DNA of 64,000 nucleotides from an uncultured Fibrobacter sp. (GTDB lineage: Bacteria; Fibrobacterota; Fibrobacteria; Fibrobacterales; Fibrobacteraceae). Both the position numbers and the translations under genes were made by a program. The stretch spans positions 62,001 through 126,000 of the forward strand of contig CAKUWY010000007.1 in NCBI GenBank assembly GCA_934699585.1, read 5' to 3'. Below, in pieces: positions 8,660 to 17,560 of the stretch; the first letter of the stretch is position 1, and each line of letters starts with the position of its first letter. The notes under the pieces are model-generated. The model searched no databases and was not told where the DNA came from. It worked only from the letters and a program-made list of their open reading frames with translations.

Positions 8660-10510
8660 CTACCATCCTATTCCACATTTTAATCCAGATGGCGGATTGG
8701 CGTATAGTATAAATACATACGAGCTATTTAGAGTCACAGGTACTTTAGTCCCCAGGTTACCCCAACTCCCTGATTGGATATTTTTTCCATTAAAGACTCC
8801 AATAATATCATTTGAAGCGCTTCCTGAAACGGTGCAACCGAACCCATTTCTAACTTCAGAACCTCCTATAGTAACTCTATAGATTCCTTCGCCAAAAGAT
8901 TTATAAGTTGCTGAAACCGTATCAAGCATCGGTTCCTTATACTCCACATCAAATGTACAACTGCCATTTCCTATCTTATTGCTTAGTGCCAGAGTGTAGT
9001 TCACCGTCTTTGCCGAAGATTCCCCTGCAATGGACAGCGAGTCGCCATTGTACCCGCTAGAAGACGAGGCGATATTGCCGCCACTGGTTTTCTTAAGAAC
9101 ATATCCGCACTTGTCGTTATCGTAATCGCAACCAGAAATGGTCTTCGGTGCAATTTTAATAGATTCTCCTGTCACCCATAGCTTATCATCTATGCTACAG
9201 GTAGGAGCCTTTTCCTCTACGTTGCGGACAACAGCAGCAGGACATAGAACATCCGTACCTGTAGAAGGCTTGCCCTCGTCTTTCACATTAAGAGATACAC
9301 TATAGGTATCGGCCAAATTGAAAGTCTGACTCACCGTCATTTCATTTCCTGATACAGAACCACCCCACGTAATGCCATTGTCCAAAATATCTTTACATCC
9401 TCCTTTAGTCAACGTCCAGGTATAAGAAACAGGATTCGCCTTAGTAAGGTTATTGCTGGAACTGTTCAAATGTATTGAGCATGTATAAGAATTATTACCT
9501 ACGCACTCCGACTCCACTACGACTTCCTCACAGGGTATCCGCGTATCGTCCATTATAAAGTACGTCAGTGTTTTTGTACCTTCTTTAGAAAAAGCTGTAG
9601 TAAATTCCCATCCTCCCTCTTGAGATACTGGACTGGCCCCATCATCACCGGCTATCCACTTTATTGTGGATGTCTCCGTACAAGTTCCAGCATCGGGAGT
9701 ATACTTATAGGTAACATCTCTACCTTTGTACGTGGTATAAAGTTCAGAAGGATTGCTCTTACCCTTGGGTTCGCATTTTCCGCTTATCGGTGTGTTCCCA
9801 CACTTCAGACTCACATTTCCCCCTCCGCCGCCCTGGCTTGACTCTGACCCTGCACTAAGTTGTTGCTTTGAACTGCTGGATTCCTCATGTGCAACCGAAG
9901 ACATCGATATGGTTGGAGCCGAAGAACTACTCAAAAAGCTCAAGTCCACAGAACTGCAGCTTGTCGTTTTCTTGGAACTGCTACTGCGTTCAATGATAAT
10001 CATCCCCGAACTTCCTCCATTACCACCGGATTTTCCCTCGCCGCCACTACCATTTTCAGTATATCCACCGTCGTCTACCCATCCGCTGGCGCTGCTACGC
10101 TTGCTGGAGCTGCCCGAAGTGGCGGTACTTCCGCTGGTGGTCACGTCTTCTTCGCCGCCGCTTGCACTATTGGAAGAAAGCACGAAAACCGGCAGCTTTT
10201 TGCCATCCTTGTCGTAGATAAAGGTGGAATCGCCTTCCTGGTAGATAATGTTCCCCGAAGAATCCCTCAGGATGGTTGTGTAGTCGCCCTTGTAGATTTC
10301 CCCGGTTTTCTTCGCCTTTTCCCAGCATTCCTTGTCCTTTTCACAGGCTTTCACGATGCTGTCAAGCATGTCGTAGTTGATAGTGCTCGGGAAGCGGCTG
10401 ATCATCATCATTTCAGTGTCGGTCAGCGAGTCCACGGAGCCGTCACCACAAGACCAGGCGAAAAAGCCCGCAACTGCAAAAAACAAGCCTATAGCACCTT
10501 TTTTCAGCAT
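8660..10510 (-). CDS. large Ser-rich surface lipoprotein, function unknown
   Basis: A 616-residue lipoprotein. A signal peptide with the lipobox F-A-W-S-C places the acylated Cys at residue 21, and AGGAGG precedes the ATG. Residues ~110-230 form a Ser/Gly-rich linker with runs of S-S-S-S-A and S-S-S-K, typical of Fibrobacter surface proteins. The remaining ~380 residues are a series of short Cys-containing beta domains (C-x-I-H-L-N, A-P-T-C-S-I, N-K-I-G-N-G-S-C) that resemble degenerate Ig/PKD-like modules. No catalytic motif is visible. The gene has its own terminator and faces away from the neighbouring SRP RNA gene. It is probably outer-membrane anchored with a binding or structural role, which is inferred only from architecture. 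Confidence 0.8.
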   Translation of the reverse strand: MLKKGAIGLFFAVAGFFAWSCGDGSVDSLTDTEMMMISRFPSTINYDMLDSIVKACEKDKECWEKAKKTGEIYKGDYTTILRDSSGNIIYQEGDSTFIYDKDGKKLPVFVLSSNSASGGEEDVTTSGSTATSGSSSKRSSASGWVDDGGYTENGSGGEGKSGGNGGSSGMIIIERSSSSKKTTSCSSVDLSFLSSSSAPTISMSSVAHEESSSSKQQLSAGSESSQGGGGGNVSLKCGNTPISGKCEPKGKSNPSELYTTYKGRDVTYKYTPDAGTCTETSTIKWIAGDDGASPVSQEGGWEFTTAFSKEGTKTLTYFIMDDTRIPCEEVVVESECVGNNSYTCSIHLNSSSNNLTKANPVSYTWTLTKGGCKDILDNGITWGGSVSGNEMTVSQTFNLADTYSVSLNVKDEGKPSTGTDVLCPAAVVRNVEEKAPTCSIDDKLWVTGESIKIAPKTISGCDYDNDKCGYVLKKTSGGNIASSSSGYNGDSLSIAGESSAKTVNYTLALSNKIGNGSCTFDVEYKEPMLDTVSATYKSFGEGIYRVTIGGSEVRNGFGCTVSGSASNDIIGVFNGKNIQSGSWGNLGTKVPVTLNSSYVFILYANPPSGLKCGIGW

Positions 10511-10633
10511 CAGTCCCTCCTATCCGCCGGTGGCGGTCGAAGCATAACATAAATATAACATTTTCGGGCTTATTCCGCAACGCAATGTAAAAAAAACTAT
10601 GCAATTTATCACGGAATAATAGCAGACTACCCC

Positions 10634-10662
10634 TTGTCGTCTGACCAAAAACAAGCTAAATT
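10634..10662 (+). promoter_or_regulatory. sigma-70-type promoter of the SRP-like RNA
   Basis: TTGTCG (10634-10639) and TAAATT (10657-10662) are separated by exactly 17 bases. They place the transcription start at about 10668-10670, which is where the RNA's outermost helix begins. Confidence 0.65.
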
Positions 10663-10666
10663 GCGC

Positions 10667-10770
10667 AATCCCAGGCCCTGAACAATGATTATTTGCGGGC
10701 AATTCGCCAGGGCGAAAGCAGCAACGGACTTGCGAATCTTTATGTGTTCAGGTCGCCTGGGATTTTTTTT
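10667..10770 (+). ncRNA. ffs: probable bacterial small SRP RNA (4.5S type)
   Basis: A ~100-nt RNA that folds into one long hairpin. AATCCCAGG (10667-10675) pairs with CCTGGGATT (10756-10764), CCTGAACA (10677-10684) pairs with TGTTCAGG (10745-10752), and TTCGC (10703-10707) pairs with GCGAA (10732-10736). The tip has CAGG (10708-10711), a GC/GC two-pair helix closed by a GAAA tetraloop, and AGCA (10720-10723) followed by ACGG. CAGG opposite AGCA under a GNRA loop is the conserved internal-loop signature of SRP RNA helix 8, which binds Ffh. The closing T-run (10763-10770) makes the basal helix double as a terminator. The apical helix is one pair shorter than in Escherichia coli or Bacillus. The call rests on this motif and on the size and promoter; no covariance model was run. 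Confidence 0.65.
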
Positions 10771-10773
10771 GCC

Positions 10774-11391
10774 ATGATTCTCTGGACATTTCGACACACC
10801 AAGCCCTACAACCCGAACGACGTCTGCTACGGGCAGTTGGATTTTGACGTGTCTCCTACGTTCCCCGAAGAATCCTCAAGCGCCATCGGGGACTTTCTAA
10901 AGTTCGGCGCCAAGCCCACCAGGCTGTACAGCAGCCCGCTACTCCGTTGCCTCCGCCTGGCCGAAGAGGTTTCCAAAGCCACAGGGCTTGCCATCGAAAA
11001 GGTTGATTCCCTCAAGGAAATCAACTTCGGGACATGGGAAGGCCAAAAGCTCATCGCCGTGCCCAGGGCCGAAATGACAAGCTGGATGCAGGACCTGCGA
11101 GGGTTCCAGTTCCCGCAGGGAGAAAGCTTCTACGACGTGGACAAGCGGGTCGAGGCCTTTCTAGACACCCTCCCCGACAGCGGCGAATTTTTGTGGGTGA
11201 CCCACGCGGGCGTCATCGCCGCCCTGCAGCACTTCGCCTGCGGAGTCCCCGACCAGGACTTTGTAGAGGGCAAGTTCAGCTACACCATGGTGAACCGTTT
11301 CGAGTTTGCACGCAACGCCGAAGGCCACTACCGCGGAACTTTCACCAAGATCCATGACGGCATCCAGATGCCGCCGCTACCGATAGGTTGA
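10774..11391 (+). CDS. histidine phosphatase, alpha-ribazole phosphatase-like
   Basis: A 205-residue histidine phosphatase. The N-terminal R-H-T motif (His8) replaces the usual R-H-G, and the following C-Y-G-Q-L-D segment is characteristic of the CobC/alpha-ribazole phosphatase branch, which removes the 5'-phosphate in lower-ligand assembly of cobalamin. The Y-S-S-P-L-L-R-C segment and the late W-V-T-H-A-G (second catalytic His) complete the active site. The start at 10774 is forced because the R-H-T motif begins five residues later. It has no ribosome site and lies four bases after the T-run of the SRP-like RNA, so expression must come by read-through or from an unseen promoter. No other cobalamin genes are nearby, so the substrate is uncertain. 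Confidence 0.8.
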   Translation: MILWTFRHTKPYNPNDVCYGQLDFDVSPTFPEESSSAIGDFLKFGAKPTRLYSSPLLRCLRLAEEVSKATGLAIEKVDSLKEINFGTWEGQKLIAVPRAEMTSWMQDLRGFQFPQGESFYDVDKRVEAFLDTLPDSGEFLWVTHAGVIAALQHFACGVPDQDFVEGKFSYTMVNRFEFARNAEGHYRGTFTKIHDGIQMPPLPIG

Positions 11392-11416
11392 TCCAGTCCG
11401 AAATCACCCACACAAT

Positions 11417-11507
11417 CGTCATTCCGAACCCTCGCGAGGAATCCAGGATGTTTTTTTTGGATGAAAAAAACTGGATCCTTCGCCACTTCGTGGCTCTGGA
11501 TGACGAT
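11417..11507 (+). repeat. dispersed GTCATTCC/GGATGAC palindromic repeat
   Basis: GTCATTCCGAACCC...GGAATCC is followed by a T-run, then CTGGATCCTTCGCC...TCTGGATGAC in inverted orientation. This is a copy of the repeat family that recurs throughout the window. It fills the space between two convergent genes and may act as a bidirectional terminator, given the poly-T/poly-A centre. Confidence 0.7.
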
Positions 11508-11536
11508 AGAATTAGCCATTACTCACTGCACATTGA

Positions 11537-12493
11537 CTAAAAGTCCAGCATCATGAGAGCCTGGGCACCACCCGTAAGGTTCGGCAACAACGCCAGATGC
11601 ACCGGGTTGTCAAAGTCGCTCAAGAGCGCATCTACCGCCGCATCGCCAATAGAGTACAGATAAATTAACGCAATACCCCAGATATACTGGTTCCTGTTCT
11701 TACGGTAATACGTGAGGCGATCCGCCACCCGCTCGTAATCCTCGGATTCCGGACTTTCCCGTTCCATTATGTGCTTGCGTTCCACATAGTAGTTGACCAT
11801 CTTTTGCGATGTCCAGATACTGGTACTTGCGCCGATGAGTCCCATGTACAGTAGCCCTGCCTTGCCGAACTCCCCGTTGTACATCTGCCCAAAGCCAGGA
11901 ATCAAGCCCCAAAGAACGGCAGCCTTCATACTGCGGAGTTCTACGCTCCTGTAGTTGTTGTTCCACCATATTCCAAAGGCGTCGAACATTCCGTATAGGT
12001 GAAGTCCCAGTAGCCAGGCGTTCTCCGCAATGCGCAAGTCCTCCTGTTCCTTTTTCTTGTCACTCTTTTCGCGGACGCGGTTCACGAACTCATTGCGTTT
12101 TTCCTGGTATGCAGGAATGCTGTCCCGCTCCGCAAAAGCCAACTTGCGAGTATAAACGGCCACGGAATCCTGAAAGGGCTTAGCCTGCTTCAACACACGG
12201 TCTTTCTGATAAGCCTTGTTATAATAGACTTCGTAAAAGAGGAACGCCTCGAATGCGGTAATGAACCCGCCCCGTATGTAATGCTCGGTGTAATAATGCC
12301 CGCCACCGGGGAATATGCTGAAAAGCATGGTCAGGGGGAGTGAATTGCGGGTAGTGGGAATATCCCATTCGTTCACTGTAAGGGTATCAATGGATTCAAT
12401 GCCGGTCTTGCCCTTTTGGAGCGGGTCGCTCTGTGCACAGACCAGGGAGACACCCAGGCACAGAAGCAGGGCTATGTAGGCAAAGATTTTCAT
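11537..12493 (-). CDS. DUF5683-like integral membrane protein
   Basis: A 318-residue membrane protein with a cleavable signal peptide (…LGVSLVCAQ). Two G-x-G-Q/H-Y-Y-type turns, F-P-G-G-G-H-Y-Y near residue 60 and I-P-G-F-G-Q-M-Y near 205, precede hydrophobic segments. This duplicated arrangement is typical of DUF5683/TM2-like proteins of Fibrobacter and Bacteroidetes. A charged coiled-coil-prone stretch (residues ~115-165) lies between the two halves. The function of the family is unknown. The gene is monocistronic, and its downstream side is the palindromic repeat region. Confidence 0.75.
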   Translation of the reverse strand: MKIFAYIALLLCLGVSLVCAQSDPLQKGKTGIESIDTLTVNEWDIPTTRNSLPLTMLFSIFPGGGHYYTEHYIRGGFITAFEAFLFYEVYYNKAYQKDRVLKQAKPFQDSVAVYTRKLAFAERDSIPAYQEKRNEFVNRVREKSDKKKEQEDLRIAENAWLLGLHLYGMFDAFGIWWNNNYRSVELRSMKAAVLWGLIPGFGQMYNGEFGKAGLLYMGLIGASTSIWTSQKMVNYYVERKHIMERESPESEDYERVADRLTYYRKNRNQYIWGIALIYLYSIGDAAVDALLSDFDNPVHLALLPNLTGGAQALMMLDF

Positions 12494-12632
12494 CGGGGGT
12501 AAATGTAGTAAATAGGGGTTAGGGGTTAGGATCTAGGGGCTAGGATTTATATCTTTTGCGCTGTTGAAACAAAATTCAACAAAATCAACTTATGTCATTT
12601 TTTGTCGTAAATAATTAGCTAGATTAAAGGAC

Positions 12633-13163
12633 ATGGAAGCAATGACTGCTACACAAGAAAACATCCAACAGCTGGTCGCCGAAATCCAGAAGGTGCTCCT
12701 TGCCCGGGGCGAGATGCTCGCCACCGCAGAATCCTGCACCGGCGGGCTCATCGCCTCCGAAATCGTGAACGTGGCGGGCAGTTCCGCCGTGTTCGCCGGC
12801 GGCATCGTCGCCTACCAGAATTCCGTCAAGCACGAGCTTTTGGGCGTGCCTGCCGAAATTCTCGAAAAGCACGGAGCCGTGAGCAAGGAGACCGTAGAGG
12901 CCATGGCCAAGGGGGCGCGGGAAAAGTTCCATGCCGACTGGGCGGTGGCCACCTCGGGCATCGCGGGGCCAGGGGGAGCCGAACCCGGCAAACCTGTGGG
13001 TACGGTGTGGATGAGTGTCAACAGTTGTTTGCAAAATGAAGCCTTTTGTAAAATTTTCGCAGGAAATAGGCAAGAAATCCGCGAAAAAAGCGTCTATTAC
13101 GTGTTGGGCAAGCTACTTTTTTTGCTAAATAACCAAAAAAGCACTTGCACAAACGAACACTAA
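12633..13163 (+). CDS. pncC: nicotinamide-nucleotide amidohydrolase, stand-alone CinA C-terminal domain
   Basis: PncC deamidates nicotinamide mononucleotide to nicotinate mononucleotide, recycling the NMN released by NAD-dependent DNA ligase. The sequence has the family motifs A-E-S-C-T-G-G, A-Y-Q-N-S-V-K, G-A-V-S and T-S-G-I-A-G-P-G-G, at the usual ~160-residue length and without the CinA N-terminal domain. The start is either 12633 or 12642; AAAGGA lies two bases before the first and 11 before the second, and neither spacing is ideal. The gene is directly upstream of recA, a neighbourhood also seen as cinA-recA in many bacteria, and the recA -35 element lies inside its last codons. Confidence 0.9.
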   Translation: MEAMTATQENIQQLVAEIQKVLLARGEMLATAESCTGGLIASEIVNVAGSSAVFAGGIVAYQNSVKHELLGVPAEILEKHGAVSKETVEAMAKGAREKFHADWAVATSGIAGPGGAEPGKPVGTVWMSVNSCLQNEAFCKIFAGNRQEIREKSVYYVLGKLLFLLNNQKSTCTNEH

Positions 13164-13173
13164 AATGTATATT
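13145..13173 (+). promoter_or_regulatory. recA promoter with a partial LexA-like box
   Basis: TTGCAC (13145-13150) and TATATT (13168-13173) are spaced by 17 bases, close to consensus. The sequence TGCACAAACGAACA (13146-13159) overlaps the -35 element. It matches seven of the nine fixed positions of the TGCNC-N4-GTGCA motif recalled for Fibrobacter LexA. This is a weaker match than the box at the helicase promoter, so the promoter call is firm and the operator call is tentative. Confidence 0.6.
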
Positions 13174-13203
13174 AAACTAGAAAACAACAAAATGGAGTCA
13201 ATC

Positions 13204-14304
<1,101 letters not shown>

Positions 14305-14370
14305 TCCCGGCAGTTCAGCAAGAACCGAAAGCCAATTAAAAGAAAGGCGGGACTCCCCCGCTTAAGAACA

Positions 14371-14416
14371 GAAGACCCGAACCTTTTTAGCCATTGTACG
14401 GTTCGGGTCTTTTCGT
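14371..14416 (+). terminator. intrinsic terminator of recA
   Basis: AAGACCCGAAC (14372-14382) pairs perfectly with GTTCGGGTCTT (14401-14411) and is followed by TTTCG. An additional small GCGGGACTCCCCCGC hairpin lies just upstream. Confidence 0.85.
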
Positions 14417-14476
14417 TTGTTTTCTGTTTTTTTTATATTATGGTGCGATTGTAGATTTTTCCAAAGGATTACGGTA

Positions 14477-14890
14477 ATGTTCAAGATTCTTGGCTTTGTC
14501 CTTTTCATCGTTGCTACATTCGGTATCATTGCCTGCGGCGACAGTTCATCGACCAGCGGTCCGGATTCCAACAACATATCGTGCAAGTCCGTAGTTCTGG
14601 AAGACACCGTCATTACCACCCAGAAGAGCTCCAGCGGAAAGACCATCAAGACCATAGCCATTGTCGGCGACTCCATTACCGAAGTTTCGCAAATCTTCTA
14701 TTACGACGACGACATCAAGAAAATCTTCATCGACAACTGCGAGGAATCACCTCTCCAGAAATGCGGCAAGGACAACATTACCGTCTATTCTGCCGCCAAG
14801 CCCAGAGGCTCAAAAACGATAGATTCCCTTGCAATCGCAGAAAAAAAGGCCTGCAACGACTACCTGTCCGCCAAAATGGCCAAAAACTAG
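14477..14890 (+). CDS. small lipoprotein, function unknown
   Basis: A 137-residue lipoprotein. The ATG at 14477 has AAAGGA eight bases upstream and opens a signal peptide ending in the lipobox G-I-I-A-C, followed by the G-D-S-S-S-T-S-G linker common to Fibrobacter lipoproteins. The mature part has four Cys and no motif I recognise. A TATATT -10 element sits ~40 bases upstream. It is the first of two adjacent small lipoproteins that share the C-(G/D)-D-S-S start but not the rest. Confidence 0.7.
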   Translation: MFKILGFVLFIVATFGIIACGDSSSTSGPDSNNISCKSVVLEDTVITTQKSSSGKTIKTIAIVGDSITEVSQIFYYDDDIKKIFIDNCEESPLQKCGKDNITVYSAAKPRGSKTIDSLAIAEKKACNDYLSAKMAKN

Positions 14891-14950
14891 GTTGAACCGG
14901 GCCGATTTTTTGTCTATATTGTAGAGAAACACTCAATAAAGGAGATAATT

Positions 14951-15739
14951 ATGAAACTTTGGAAATTCGGCATCGCCCTTTCCCTCACCGCAGTCTTCGG
15001 TCTTACGGCCTGCGATGACAGCTCCAGCGCCGACGAAAAAGATAAGATTGGCATCGACGACGAAACCTACGAAGCGGGAAAAATCGCCTGCGTGGTGACT
15101 TCCCAAAAGGATCCTTTCGTCACCAAAACAAGAATGAATGACCTGAAGATCACGACGACCGCCACCTTTGAAAAGGAAGCCATGGTCACAGTGATGGAAT
15201 ACAACCAGGAAATGCCGAAAGACACCTGCGAGCACTACAAGCTCCAGAGCAATGTTGATGTAACATGCGCCGAAGACGGCAAGTCCATCAAGGTTATCGA
15301 CAAGACCATCAAGACCGCCGCCGATTTCGAAGCAATGACGAGTCTCCTTGGCAGCGCTTGTGAAAAGGTCAACGGGAACGATATTCCTGACGCAAAGAAA
15401 GACGACATCGACCTTTCCAAGATCGAGAAGTGCACCGAAGAAAACAAGGACGACGAATTCGTCTTTGAAGGAACCGGTGTTTCCCTAGTCTGCGACGGAG
15501 AATTCTGGGTTCCCGCCAAGGTGGAATGCTCCGACGAAGACGAAGTGAAGGATTTCGGCACCATCGAACTTATCTGCAAGGACAAGAAGTGGACCTTCGA
15601 AACCAAGGAAGACTGCACTCAGGCCATGAAGAAGAGTGAAACTTTGCTCGACCTCGTGAAGGTCTCTGCCACCTGCGTTGACAGCGCATGGGTAATCGAC
15701 CTCCCTAAGGCCGAAGAAACAACCACCGAAGAAGAATAA
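14951..15739 (+). CDS. acidic Cys-containing lipoprotein, function unknown
   Basis: A 262-residue lipoprotein with AAGGAG upstream and the lipobox G-L-T-A-C-D-D-S-S-S. The mature protein is rich in Asp, Glu and Lys. The C-terminal half contains two or three degenerate ~40-residue units with a C-x(n)-F-x(5-8)-V-x-L-x-C-x(4)-W pattern (…LVCDGEFWV…, …LICKDKKWTF…, …ATCVDSAWVI). This pattern suggests small disulphide-stabilised beta modules. A TATATT element at ~14913 and a terminator at 15769 make it a single-gene transcript. Surface exposure is likely and function is unknown. Confidence 0.7.
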   Translation: MKLWKFGIALSLTAVFGLTACDDSSSADEKDKIGIDDETYEAGKIACVVTSQKDPFVTKTRMNDLKITTTATFEKEAMVTVMEYNQEMPKDTCEHYKLQSNVDVTCAEDGKSIKVIDKTIKTAADFEAMTSLLGSACEKVNGNDIPDAKKDDIDLSKIEKCTEENKDDEFVFEGTGVSLVCDGEFWVPAKVECSDEDEVKDFGTIELICKDKKWTFETKEDCTQAMKKSETLLDLVKVSATCVDSAWVIDLPKAEETTTEEE

Positions 15740-15768
15740 TCGGGTTACGACCTAGTTTATCTGCTAAA

Positions 15769-15797
15769 GTCCCGCGGAAATCCGCGGGATTTTTTTT
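15769..15797 (+). terminator. intrinsic terminator of the acidic lipoprotein gene
   Basis: TCCCGCGGA-AA-TCCGCGGGA is a perfect 9-bp stem followed by eight T. Confidence 0.9.
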
Positions 15798-15815
15798 AAG
15801 CTTTATCGGCACATT

Positions 15816-16532
15816 TTAAAGGTCGGCGTAACGCACAAGTTTTCGTCCACTACCCAAGGCCGTCCGCAAGATATCGCGAACCTCCCCTTCCCTGGTCGGG
15901 AAATCTACCGGGTGCAGAGCTATTCTCGGGAGTCCGACGGGAATTTTCAAAAAAAGCTCGCCAAACTTGAAGGCCGGCTTGACCAAAAAATCAGGGATTC
16001 CCGCAAAACTGGTCACAAGAGATGCGTAGCGGTTCCCGCGCATTGTCGTAAGCGAAAAACGGTCCTCGAAAAGCATCCCCCGTTTACGAACTTGCCTGCA
16101 CAGGAAATTGTTGCTGTACCAGGTCGGCGGGATGAACGCCACGGGCTTTTCCGCCGGTTCGCCAAAAAGTTCGTTCCACGCCGCAAGTCCCGCCTGCAAA
16201 AGTCTGTCGGACTCGTACTCGGAGAGCCCAGCAAATTCAGCCTCGCCGTTTGTCAGGTTCATGCCGATAAGTCCCATGTAACTGCGGCCCTGGCTGAACT
16301 CCGCCTTGTGCTTGTAGCCGTGGAGAGCCAGTTCGAAGCCTTCGCCCTTGAGCCGGAGAAGTGTTTCGCGGAATCCCTGTACCGCCTCGGCCGACGCCTT
16401 CTCGGTGTCGGGAATGACCAGCACGCTAAAGGGCGCACCAACCAAGTCCTTCAGTTCCTCGAGAACCGGAGTCACTTTTGTGTAGTTCCAGACGCTGAAA
16501 TCGTGAAAGCACAAGAGAAATTTGCGAGACAT
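15816..16532 (-). CDS. DUF2334 polysaccharide deacetylase-like protein
   Basis: A 238-residue protein of the DUF2334 family, a cytoplasmic branch of the polysaccharide deacetylase (NodB-like) fold. Seen motifs are F-H-D-F-S near the N-terminus (metal-binding Asp), A-L-H-G-Y-K-H (His-x3-His metal ligands), I-P-P-T-W-Y and the late L-H-P-V-D-F. The start at 16532 gives the usual M-S-R-K-F-L-L-C-F-H-D N-terminus; the frame is open upstream, but that part would encode repeat DNA. There is no ribosome site before this start. The substrate is unknown; cell-wall or capsule sugars are a guess from the fold. Confidence 0.8.
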   Translation of the reverse strand: MSRKFLLCFHDFSVWNYTKVTPVLEELKDLVGAPFSVLVIPDTEKASAEAVQGFRETLLRLKGEGFELALHGYKHKAEFSQGRSYMGLIGMNLTNGEAEFAGLSEYESDRLLQAGLAAWNELFGEPAEKPVAFIPPTWYSNNFLCRQVRKRGMLFEDRFSLTTMRGNRYASLVTSFAGIPDFLVKPAFKFGELFLKIPVGLPRIALHPVDFPTREGEVRDILRTALGSGRKLVRYADL

Positions 16533-16555
16533 GCTGTGAAAATAGTAAAAGGTTG

Positions 16556-16690
16556 TGAGGTATGAGGCATGAGGTCGCTCGTAAACTCGCTTTGAGCTAT
16601 AGTTTGGCGCCAAAGGCGCGATTATTAAAGCCCCAAAGGCACGAAGTGCCGCGCTCAAACCTCAGAGGGCGTAGCCCGAGCCCGTTACCT
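16556..16690. repeat. array of short hairpins with CCTCA/TGAGG spacers
   Basis: Between the deacetylase and uppP starts lie several 5-7-bp hairpins in a row (GGCGCC-AAA-GGCGC, GGCAC-GAA-GTGCC, GGGC-GTA-GCCC), joined by GAGG, CCTCA or CAAAG spacers. The same design recurs at 18424-18495. It carries no credible coding potential. Confidence 0.55.
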
Positions 16691-16711
16691 ATTTACTACA
16701 TTTACCCTACT

Positions 16712-17554
16712 ATGATTGAATCCATCATCCTCGGCCTTTTGCAGGGCCTCGCCGAATTTCTCCCCATTTCCAGCTCCGGCCACCTCGTGCTGGGCCACGA
16801 ACTCCTTGGCATGAATGAAGCGGGTATGTTCTTCGACATCATGCTCCACGCCGGAACACTTCTTTCCATCTTCGTGGTGTTCCACAAGAAGATTACCGAC
16901 ATCATCGTGGGCTGCCTCCGCCGTAATCCGGACCAGTTGCGCGAAGCAGGCTACATCATTCTGGCTAGCATTCCGACGGCGATGATCGGCCTCGGCTTCA
17001 AGGACATGCTCGAAGGCCTTTTCGAGAACCCGCGGGCCGTGTGCGTGGCCGAACTCTTTACGGGTTTGCTCCTGTTTACCTCCCAGTGGGGCCCTACCGG
17101 CGCCAAGCATCCGGAGAGCGTTGGCGTCAAGATGAACTGGTGGCGTGCTCTCGTGACTGGCGTGGTACAGGGCATCGCCTGCATCCCGGGCATCAGCCGC
17201 AGCGGCTCTACCATCAGCGCCATGATGTTCATGGGCGTGAACCGCAAGTACGCCGGCGAATTCAGCTTCCTCATGAGCATTCCGGCCGTGGGTGGCGCGG
17301 CCCTCCTCGACATCATCAAGTGGGCCAAATGCCAGAGCATGACTCCCGAAAAAGCGCTACTGGACCCGGAAAAGGCCCTGAAGTGTGCCGATGCCGGTGG
17401 TTTTACCCCCGAACTTTTGGTGGGCATGCTGGTGTCCTTCATCTTCGGCATCATCGCCCTCAAGTGGCTCATGACATTCCTACAGAAGGGCAAGTTCCAG
17501 CACTTCGCCTGGTACGTGTGGGCGGTCGGCATCCTGGGGTTGATTTTCATCTAG
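16712..17554 (+). CDS. uppP: undecaprenyl-diphosphate phosphatase
   Basis: UppP (BacA) dephosphorylates undecaprenyl pyrophosphate at the membrane, recycling the lipid carrier for peptidoglycan and O-antigen synthesis and giving basal bacitracin resistance. The 280-residue product has the family signatures G-L-L-Q-G-L-A-E-F-L-P-I-S-S-S-G-H-L (catalytic Glu) and G-I-S-R-S-G-S-T, with about eight membrane segments. The ATG at 16712 is chosen to match the family N-terminus, and it has no clear ribosome site. The zinc-ribbon gene follows after six bases and is probably co-transcribed. Confidence 0.95.
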   Translation: MIESIILGLLQGLAEFLPISSSGHLVLGHELLGMNEAGMFFDIMLHAGTLLSIFVVFHKKITDIIVGCLRRNPDQLREAGYIILASIPTAMIGLGFKDMLEGLFENPRAVCVAELFTGLLLFTSQWGPTGAKHPESVGVKMNWWRALVTGVVQGIACIPGISRSGSTISAMMFMGVNRKYAGEFSFLMSIPAVGGAALLDIIKWAKCQSMTPEKALLDPEKALKCADAGGFTPELLVGMLVSFIFGIIALKWLMTFLQKGKFQHFAWYVWAVGILGLIFI

Positions 17555-17560
17555 GGCTAC

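Noticed and set aside
10667..10770. Cobalamin or other riboswitch for the phosphatase
   Set aside because: No B12-box or known aptamer core; size, promoter and the CAGG/AGCA tip fit SRP RNA better.
12510..12550. Telomere repeat or chromosome end
   Set aside because: Too short and irregular, and flanked by ordinary genes on both sides.
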